Source: Diphasiastrum complanatum
Taxonomy: Eukaryota; Streptophyta; Lycopodiopsida; Lycopodiales; Lycopodiaceae
Assembly (NCBI GenBank): GCA_029204225.1
Contig: CM055094.1
Location: 66,982,536 to 67,046,535, forward strand
Direction of reading: 5' to 3'
DNA length: 64,000 bases
The position numbers were made by a program, and so were the translations under genes. This document shows positions 55,536 to 64,000 of the stretch, piece after piece. Every line of letters starts with the position of its first letter. Position 1 is the stretch's first letter. A model generated the notes under the pieces. The model was given only the letters and a program-made list of their open reading frames with translations. It did not search any database and was not told the origin of the DNA.

Positions 55536-57388
55536 ATGGCAGCAGCAAAACTCAATTTGCGTTTGCAGTATCAGCTTGCCTCTATGGCAGCCATTTTGTT
55601 CTTGCTTTGCCTACTCCCTCACTATGGCATTGCTTGTGAAGAAACGGTGAAGTATACTAGAACCCCGGAGCAATCTGATGTCACTTATTCAAATCCTTTG
55701 TACATCTCCGCCGATTGGCAAGAGGGCGGTTTAATATCCAGTGGCAACGACCAGCTCCTGCACTTTACTGGCGCCTCAAATGATTTCGGTGATGCAGTGC
55801 AGTTGATTCCTACTAATTCCTTTTCGTTCAACCCCCACCCCACCGTGTGCGTGAACGACACGGTCACTGTCGCGTTCAACTCATTCCCGGAACTCTTAGC
55901 TTTGAGGTGGGGATTGATCGAGACGCAAGGGTCGACGTATCTGTAGCGCAGGCATCCCAAAGGGAGCCGGGAACCACGACTTAGCTTCCCAGCCTTCAAC
56001 TCTTGCCATCCAAACCCACTTGACATACAAGCAGCCAACTCGCCAACAACGATCAGACTTAACCAACTTGAAGTTCCGAAAACCAACATTGAGATCCAAC
56101 CTGGTGCCATGCCAGATCGGGGGTCCCGACGTGGGTGACTTCCCTCCAAGCAAGCCGCCCGACATACATCAAACTTAACAAACTCGAAGCTTCGTTACAA
56201 ACGAGTAACATCTATTCCAAGCAAGCGGTTTGACTTACATCAGACTTAACCAACTGAAAGCTTCGTCACGAGCGCTGGAAGCCAACCTGGCGCCACGCTA
56301 GACTGGACACAGGTAACATCCACCCAAGCAAGCCATCCAACTCAGCCGACAGGTTAGAGCCCGTTCCCCAAGAGCTTAACCCATTCACGTTCATGCAAGG
56401 CACACTCAGAACCACAAGCCGCGACAGATATGGAAACAACTAGTTCCTGGACCAAATGGTCCCGACAGCATACCGCTGGCGCCACGGACCGAATGGTCTC
56501 GACGACATACCGCTGGCGTCCCGGGATACGACCCTCAGCTATGTGCCAAGTTAAAAATTTTGAAAGCGGCCTTACAACTGGTGCTTTTACCGAACACTGA
56601 AACCCAGAAGGTAATCAGAGTCAGTTTGAGAAAAATCTCACTTAATTGATAAATCTGAGAAGGTTACATTTCAAGTGTGTGACCGACCCTAGTCTCCGGG
56701 GCGCTAGCATGCCAAGGCGAGAGCCATGACAACATTCCAGCAAGGGAGGCTGAGACTTGGTTGGAGCTCGCCCTGAGTCGCAACCCGCACTCCCCTATAG
56801 TATTGGTGTGATTCGGCACCCCCCCTCATACCAAGCACTCTACCCAAGCTGGTAAAGCACGTTATTCTCTCTCTAGGATTTTCTCTCTCTAGAAAGTCAT
56901 TTTCTCTATCTAGATTTATTGATCCCCAGGCTTCCTTTAATCATGCCTAGATCGTGTGAGGTGATTGCACATCGATCTGAGCTCTCTGGACTTCGCTAGA
57001 ACCGATCAAAGATTTTCAGCCATAGGAACTTGGCGCCGGCTGGATTCTGGTCACAGTGGCGTCGGGAGTAGCAGGGGCGCTGCTGGCGCCGGGGACATCA
57101 CTGGCGCCGATGGCGCCGGAAGTAAAGCTTGTAAAGGTAGCTTTACAACAGTATCTTCACTACACCACGCCCCTGGACGTTGCCGAGTTCAAGATAGTCC
57201 CACAGCCATTCCAACCGCGGATATGGCCACCAATATACACCTATTACTTGGAATCCAATGGCGTCCGTCTCGCCCGCAAAACCATAAATGGTCTGACCTA
57301 CGTCGTGCTCGGCAATGGTGACAGTGACATTCAGTTCAGCTTTCACCCTTTCAATGGTCCACTACTTAAGATGTCCACGAATGCGTGA
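55536..57388 (+). pseudogene. Third copy of secreted-protein gene, split by a solo LTR
   Basis: ATG at 55536. The coding sequence follows the arm gene to 55941, is interrupted by a 1209-bp solo LARD-B LTR plus a GTATC duplication, and resumes at 57156 to the stop at 57386-57388. Coding differences from the arm copies are few: Ser to Leu before RWGLIE, Ala to Val before EFKIV, and Asp to Asn at the penultimate residue. The LTR adds stops, so the protein would end shortly after STYL. Signal peptide and about half of the mature domain remain readable. Apart from the insertion the copy looks recent. Confidence 0.9.
55942..57150 (-). mobile_element. Solo LARD-B LTR in the third gene copy
   Basis: Plus strand TGTAGCGCAGG...GCTTTACAACA, bounded by GTATC at 55937-55941 and 57151-57155. 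One LTR with no interior is the result expected from recombination between the two LTRs of a full element. It gives the cleanest definition of the family's LTR ends (minus strand TGTTGT...GCTACA). Confidence 0.95.
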
Positions 57389-58311
57389 GCACATTAGTAG
57401 AAGTGTATCCCTGCTATCTTAAGAAGCAAGCTGCTAGTACAATATATGTATGCAATAGTTTCTAGATGAAGTATAGTATTGTTGTGGAAGTATGATCTTA
57501 TATACTAGAAGTACACATGTTGTCTATATTACACGATCTTTTGCTGGTTGTGTGATCAATAATCACATGAGTTTGGGAATAAGTTCTAAGTGACTTGCTA
57601 GCATTTTGTGTGAATACCCACTTGTGAATACCCACTTGTTCGAAAGATGCACATCTAGCTAAACTTCTACTCTGAAGAACTTGTAGTTTGTTGTTGGACC
57701 ACTTCTAATGCTACTCTCTCTTATTAATGCTCAAGTTTACTAGGCTTTTGCATTTCATTGACTTTCATTAATTGATATTTTCAATTTCAAAACATATCTT
57801 TAAATTGCCAACTTTCAAATTTCAATTGATCCACATATTTTTAGCCAACAACATAAACTTGATCCTTGGTATGATAGCTCCAGCACTTCAAATTCTTGGA
57901 AGTTGCCTTTCATTTGCTAGCAAAGATAGTTACTTGAATTCATAGAGGCTAATTCGGTTGATTTTGATTTAAAAGCAATGATTTGAGAGTGCATTGTTAC
58001 ATGCGAATTCTATGAAAATCAGAATCACAAATCTGATCTAAGTTTTGTCTATCAGAATTTCAACATATTATGTGTCATTCAAAATTGCATTTTTTTATTT
58101 AGACGAAACTCTTTTGAATGAATATCCACCTAAACTTCCAATCTACTACTCACTATTGAAGAATATCTATGTCACCCACAAAACCATAGATGGTGTAATT
58201 CACATCATGCTGGTGATGGTCCTTTCTAAGCATTACTATGGTCCATTGCTTGCGATGTCTACTGATGTGTGAGGATGTTGATGTGCACATAAGAAGTTTA
58301 TGAATGTTTCA
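57389..58311 (+). pseudogene. 3' flank with longer remnant of the second tandem gene
   Basis: Follows 7028-7440 of the right arm but retains two extra blocks the arms lack (~57713-57985 and ~58029-58200). 58045-58272 reads ...YPPKLPIYYSLL... HKTIDGVIHIML ... YYGPLLAMSTDV, stop, a diverged version of the C-terminus of the intact gene. So a second paralogue once lay 3' of the first, and the arms carry a deletion derivative of it. A 17-bp duplication (GTGAATACCCACTTGT) occurs near 57.61 kb. Confidence 0.75.
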
Positions 58312-60106
58312 TTCCAATTTCATAGATTTCACAACTGATTTCACATCTTTCATAGATTTCACAAATTTCAAAGATTTTTTGACTTTTTTTGCTCTTTTTT
58401 TTTTCATAGTTTTGGGCTGTTTTAGGGGTAGGAACACAAAACACACACACACACACACACTAGTGAAGAGTGCCCGTCGTTGACGGGCAATGGAGGCCGA
58501 TCTAGGTAGCGGGCGATGATTTGGATGATGGCCGATCTTGAGTCTTTGAAAAAATTTGAGTCCATGAAAAAATTTGAACCTTCGAAAGAATTCTAGTCTT
58601 CGAAAAATTTGAGTCATTGAAAAAAAAATTAAGTCTTTTGAAAAAATTGAGTCTTTGAAAAAATTCGAGTCTTTTGAAAAATTTGACTTGACAAGATAAA
58701 GGGTCCTTCAATCCTTCAGAAAATTTGAGTTGACAGTTCGATCCTTCGAAAAAATTGAAGTCTTTTGAAAAATTCGAGTCGTTGAAAAAATTTGAGACTT
58801 TCCAAAAATTAGATCCTTTGAAAAAATTCGAGTAGTTGAAAAAAATCGAGTCTGAAGAAAACTCAAGTCATTTGAAACATTCCATCCTTTGGAAAAATTT
58901 GAGCATTGGAAAACTTTGAGTCATTGAAAAAATTTGATCATTTCGAAAAATTCGAGTCTTTTAAAAAATTCGAGTCGTTTCAAAAAATTCGAGTTGTTCT
59001 AGAAATTGGAGTCGCTCAAAAAATTTGAGTCATGGGAAAAATTTGAGTCGTTCAAAAAATTCAAGTCATTAAAAAAATTTGAGTCGTTTGAAAAATTTGA
59101 ATGGAAGTACTTTTCTAGGGGTTTTAACTTGTAAGGCCCATTTTTCAATTATTATCCAAATTTTTGGGTGGTACCTCTGGTCAACTCCTATTTTTGTAGG
59201 TGGCCTCAATTTTTCTTTGTGGGTAGCATTGCACTTGGCCTTTCCTTGAATTTCTCAACTAGTGTGCACTGGTCGGCTGTTGTGCTGTCATTTCGTGTTG
59301 TTGGACTACTGGCTTGGCTCGCATTATTTGCTTAGTGTCCAAAAATTGCTCATATTTTGTTATTAGAGTTTTCGTGATTTTTCAGCACTGTCCCAACATT
59401 TTTCGGTCCCATTTGTGAACAAAATTTTTTATTTGCCGGATATTTTTCCAGACTGACTTTTTGCAGCCATTCATGATTGTGTGTGAGTGATCAGAAAGAG
59501 CAGTGGTGGAAATACGAAAATCTGAGATAAATGGAATGAAAGAGGGTGATATCCTTATGTGTGTTGCTGGCAGGTATCAACAATCAGTTACAGATCATTC
59601 AAAGTGTATTCGTTCAATTGATAAGAAGTAATATTGTAATTGATAGCAGAGAAAAGGAATGCTCAAACTTATGGAAACTAGCTCTCATCTCTCTATGGAT
59701 ACTCAACTATGTGCTGCGTACTTCCTCAAAAAAACGAAAAAAAAACGAGTGTCGCTCATATAGAGACGTACACCAGGCTTAGCTTCGTTCTCCAATAGTT
59801 GGGATACTGATTGGGAACGGCTACATAGCTCTTCGGAGTGTCACTCTATAACGTTGCGCACTCTTAATTACAATGTATGTACAAAAATGCAAATAGGCCT
59901 TTACATGAATTTAGGCTCTATAGCATATTTATATGTACAGAATTCAAAATTTTGCATTATATAACCTCAATCAGAATTTCTGACATTTCAGTAGAAGGGA
60001 CTGTTAGGGATAGGGCCGCTATGTATAATCTGGGAATTCTTCTTTTATATACAATTTATGTGTGGCTAGTAGATCATAGAAGAGAAGAGAAGCAATATTT
60101 ATAAAA
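58312..60106 (+). repeat. Repeat R, contiguous copy
   Basis: Contains, in order, TTTCACA runs, an (AC)10 tract (58441-58460), the minisatellite (58540-59110), and a unique part ending near TGTGGCTAGTAGATCATAGAAG. The left part matches 12567-13360 directly and the right part matches 16230-14800 inverted. No interpretable coding. GGCAGGTATCAACAATC near 59570 resembles a retroelement primer region, but not convincingly. Confidence 0.8.
58540..59110. repeat. ~18-bp minisatellite, longer array
   Basis: About 31 diverged units with core AAAATTTGAGTC/AAAATTCGAGTC. Variation in the TCG/TTG dinucleotide is consistent with CpG decay. Confidence 0.88.
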
Positions 60107-60612
<506 letters not shown>

Positions 60613-60649
60613 GCATCCTATAATGACATGGATGTAATTTGTTGGCACA

Positions 60650-63480
60650 TTGAACTTATTCTAGACAATGGCCAAGGCCAAGACACCTTTTTGGTGCATT
60701 GTTAATTTGGCATAAAAAATTTTAAGAGTGTTGAAAGTCCAGGGACTTTCCCATTGAACCAAAAATGTTTGACAAAAATAAGTAATCCATCCTCCATTGG
60801 AGTTCTGGACTAAGCATAGCGGGTAGAAAGGTGGTTAGTTCCTGCTGAAATGTAGTAAATTCTGATCTTAGAAGTGAGTAAACTACCTTACTCTTTCTCT
60901 GTATAGTGCCACTTGGTGAAGCTTTGGTATGTTGTGGAATCATGGATAAGACTGGTGGTTCTTCTACAGCAGCTTCGGCTACTTGCTTTGGCTTCTCAGC
61001 ATCCTCAAAGTCTGTCTGGACTGCTTGATCTTTGTGAATTTGCTTGAAAACTACGTCAGTCTGGATGGCCTTTTCTTATATGTCTTTAACTGGCTTATCC
61101 ATCTGCATGGACCGATCTTGGTGCTGGACAGTTTCTTCTTCTTTGAGAGTCTGGATTTAGCTTGAATGAAATTTGATCTCTTCCAACTCTTTTTTCAATT
61201 TCTCATATGCAGCCATTTGAGGTTGCAGGTATTGTAGTTGGAAGGTCTAAATGATTGTTTCTTGAATGCCCTTCCAAGCTAGTGGATCAATCCTATATTT
61301 ACCGTGAGATACACAAGTTCCTAACGTGACTTCGGCGCTTATTTGCCATAAAATTGTCTCATCGGCCTGTCTCTTATAAATTTTGTTGTCCTTCTTCAAC
61401 ATGTCTGTAGAATTCTGTAGCTAGACAACAGAGTCCTGCAGCTACTGTTGGCTTGCTTTGGCTTTGTCTTTGTCGGCAACTGCTTCACTGAGTTTATCCC
61501 TCAGCTTCTTCTTGGTGCATTGTAGAGTTTTTTGAGCACGTCTTTCTACCTGCAAAGATGCCTGCAGGTTCTGGATCTACTACTTGAGCAATGTATTTTC
61601 ATTTCCAATATTGTTTGGCTGTTCCTGCATTGCCTCAAGTGCCTCTAGGGTGGCTTCAAACTTATCTTGCGCTTATTCTAGGGCTATATCTTTCTTTAAC
61701 TGCTCCACTTGAGCTGCTTCAAGTTCTTCACTTTTCTACATCAAATCGGACTTGATCACCTGCAGCTCTTCATGCTTCTGAATTAGGTCTGCTCGTATAG
61801 AATCGTATTTGTTTTCAAGCTTTCTTGAGATCTTTTCCAGATTGATGAAGTGTTGAATGGTTGTCTTGGTATCTGACAACAGCGTCCCAAAAGTTTTTGA
61901 AAATGATTCTTCATCCAAGACTGGCCACTCAATATCGTCGTCATTCTGTTCTGGATTGGCAGCAGGGGCTTCTTGCTCCTTCTGTGGTATTTCTGGCTGA
62001 ATTTTTTCCTACATCAACTATGTGTCTTGTTGTGCTTCTTTGCTGCCTGAGGCTGTCTTGGACTATGATGAAAGTTCAGATCCTCTCACTGAGCTTGAGT
62101 TCTTCTGTGTTGATGATGACGATTCAGCAAGCTCAATTGAGGTTTCCTTCTATGTTTGCATCTGAGAGTCAGCTACCTCAACAGATAAGGGTGCTACTTG
62201 CTGAACTGAAGCCATCATGATATCTTTCTACACAAACAAAACTCCAGCATGCATACATAAAATCCCAAACTATAAACTGAGCCTTGAATATTGTTCGTCT
62301 ACTAGTAAGCAAGATGAGTCGAGCTTGTCAGTCCAATAAGGACACACATAGAGAGATAGATCGAAGTGAACGCTAGTAAGCGGCACTCACCTTTTTCATA
62401 AGAGAGAGAGTTTCTCTGGGGTAACGCATTGTGAGGTATGCCAAGCATCGCTCAAAGGAATCACTGTAATCAAACACTTGTTTTTTTTTCCTTTGTCTAT
62501 TGTGTATAATCTCTGAATACATTATGCTTATCAAATATTTGTTACAAAACGAGACATCCTTTCTGCTCGATAGAGAGCTGGGTCCATATCCAGACAAAGT
62601 CATCCTTCTCCCAAGGTCGCTTCCATTCGTCGAAGGCGATGCCTACTTCACCTGGTAGCATCATGTAATCCACACGCCATTGCAACTCAATATTAAAAGC
62701 ATGTGGCCACCATTTCCATAAGCGTTCAGCAAATGCATAGAATCTATCAGCACATACCTTTGACTGATTTCGCCTCATTCGCTTTGGCAGTGTAGATGCA
62801 GTTGCCAAATCTTGAGTTTGCAACTCAACAGCCAGCTTCTGATCTTCGAATTGTTGCTTAAGATCTGATAGCTTCTGTTCGAGTTTGTCAATCTTTGCGA
62901 TAGCCTCCAAGATTTTTGGATGGTCTGAGGCTCCGGTGCAAGCAGACACGACTTGGATTTGCTATGTGAGGTCATCAATTCGAAGCAGGGCCTGAAGGTA
63001 TTCATCGTGTGCATTGGTCCCGCTGCAAGATGGGGTGGCATCACTCAAGAGCTCCTTCAGCTCAGCCAACTCTTCCTCGACATGAGCCTTTGCATCCTCG
63101 AGCGGGTTGTAAGAACTCGACTCGAAAATTTTCGAGCATCTGGCCTTGGAGCTGGTTCAGCTTACTGTGATTGACCCTGCATTGGTGCTCAGAGACTGAG
63201 CAGCTTCTGCCTTTAGTCTTGTCATTTGCTCCTCCTGTAAATGTTTCTGGAGAGGGACATTATGTTGATTTGTAGCCAAAAGTTGTTGCTTCAAAGAATA
63301 GTTTTGAGTCTGAAAATTGTCAGACTTGGCCTGAATCGTCTTATTTGTCTACTTCATAGAATCAGCTTCTTTGTCGCCTTCTCTCTATTGACTACGGTCT
63401 GGTCTTCGAGATGACTCTCTCTTAGGATGAGGCTTATTTTACGTTAATCTTTGCCGCTGTATAGAGCTTGGTCAAATTCT
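60650..63480 (-). pseudogene. Degenerate charged/coiled-coil region downstream of a copia-type gag
   Basis: The minus strand carries a weak but persistent Gln/Glu/Lys/Leu-rich signal with many stops. The best frame (62542-62949) reads ILEAIAKIDKLEQKLSDLK, a heptad-like coil, then FYAFAERLWKWWPHAFNIELQWRVDY. Near 60.8 kb a second stretch reads FTTFQQELTTFLPAMLSPELQWRMDY, so the ELQWR.DY module is present twice. 61736-61918 is another short coil. I do not recognise a family. It might be an extra frame of the element whose gag lies at 63480-64000, or an unrelated gene captured by it. Confidence 0.5.
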
Positions 63481-64000
63481 TGTCTGTCATCGTATTGCTC
63501 TCTTGCTTCTACTTCTTCCTTGATCTTGCTTATTGCCTTCTAGAGAATCATTGTAGAATCCTTTGCCAGTAGAGTGCATATTGCTTGGAATGATCTTGGT
63601 AGTTTGCACAATAGGTATGTTAGCTGCTTCTCTTGGGAGTCTGCATGCTCCATGTCGGCGTTATGTAAAGAGAGAAATAGGTTCTTCATGTTTCTGATGA
63701 ATGTTGTGAGGTCTTTGCCATTCCAACATAGGTATGTGAGTTGATCTTCCAAATGCATGATTTGGCTGCGTGACTTGGTGTCAAATCTTGACTTCAATGC
63801 ATCCCATAGTTCTCATGCATTTGATATTGATGAGAGATCGAGAGTAATGTTGTCTTCGATGGAGGAGGATATGACAGGTATTGCTTTATCATTTTTCTCC
63901 TTCTCCTTTCCAGCATTGGCTGGCATCTCTTCGGTCCCGTCCACCCAGGGCCATAGTGCTTCTCCTCTTAGGATAAGCGATGTCTTCACTTTCCAAGCCA
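63481..64000 (-). pseudogene. Copia-type (UBN2) gag, runs off the window
   Basis: The minus-strand translation from the right edge reads AWKVKTSLILRGEALWPWVD, ISSSIEDNITLDLSSISNA, a stop (TGA at ~63816, where Arg is usual), then ELWDALKSRFDTKSRSQIMH, TFIRNMKNLFLSLHNADM and KQLTYLLCKLPRSFQAICTL. This is the copia gag (UBN2/DUF4219) domain order. The start lies beyond 64000. No zinc knuckle is seen immediately downstream. Confidence 0.85.

Noticed and set aside
58312-60106. Repeat R as a pararetrovirus or LTR element
   Set aside because: The short Q/E/K-rich peptide and TATA-like motifs are suggestive, but no RT, coat, movement protein or LTR pair could be identified.

Overview
This is nuclear DNA of a land plant. 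No bacterial, plastid or mitochondrial gene set is visible. Instead there are Ty1/copia and Ty3/gypsy retrotransposon remains with plant-type primer-binding sites (initiator Met-tRNA and Asp-tRNA), a plant-type LINE, foldback elements, AT/AC microsatellites and one small secreted-protein gene family. I cannot place the organism further from the sequence. Almost all of the window is repeat-derived, and the retroelement reading frames are mostly broken.

Layout. (1) 1-9044 is a giant inverted repeat: arms of at least 3346 bp (1-3346 and 5699-9044) mirror each other with a constant coordinate sum of 9045 around a 2352-bp spacer. The left arm runs off the window. Each arm holds one copy of a 212-aa secreted protein gene with its own TATA box, transcribed outward. 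The spacer holds a gypsy LTR piece and an internally deleted LINE. (2) 9045-20318 holds old debris: a repeat called R here (split and partly inverted), a gypsy integrase relic, a copia RT/RNase H relic, two foldback elements and a decayed fourth copy of the gene. (3) 20319-30332 is a copia element (Copia-A) with 5-bp target duplications and unusual LTR ends. A second copia element (Copia-D, 21487-25513) sits inside its leader. (4) 30333-41942 holds a direct repeat, a minus-strand Copia-D relic, a non-coding LTR element (LARD-B1, 33110-37750) inside a copia gag, an orphan LTR, a GC-rich foldback and a gypsy gag relic. (5) 41943-55050 is a three-level nest: a LINE interrupted by LARD-B2 (43454-52931), itself interrupted by Copia-C (46178-51758). 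Each LTR insertion has a 5-bp target duplication. (6) 55051-58311 is a third, nearly identical copy of the arm gene, split by a solo LARD-B LTR (55942-57150, duplication GTATC). (7) 58312-64000 holds an uninterrupted R copy, a ~230-bp AT microsatellite and a minus-strand element with a copia-type gag at the window edge and a long degenerate charged region downstream.

The only apparently intact cellular genes are the two mirror-image copies. The copy near 55.5 kb and the one near 18.5 kb are broken. The main points for follow-up are the near-perfect inverted repeat (real palindrome or assembly artefact, and possible long-dsRNA source), the odd single-frame Copia-C without an integrase, and the shared LINE-plus-gene block at two loci.
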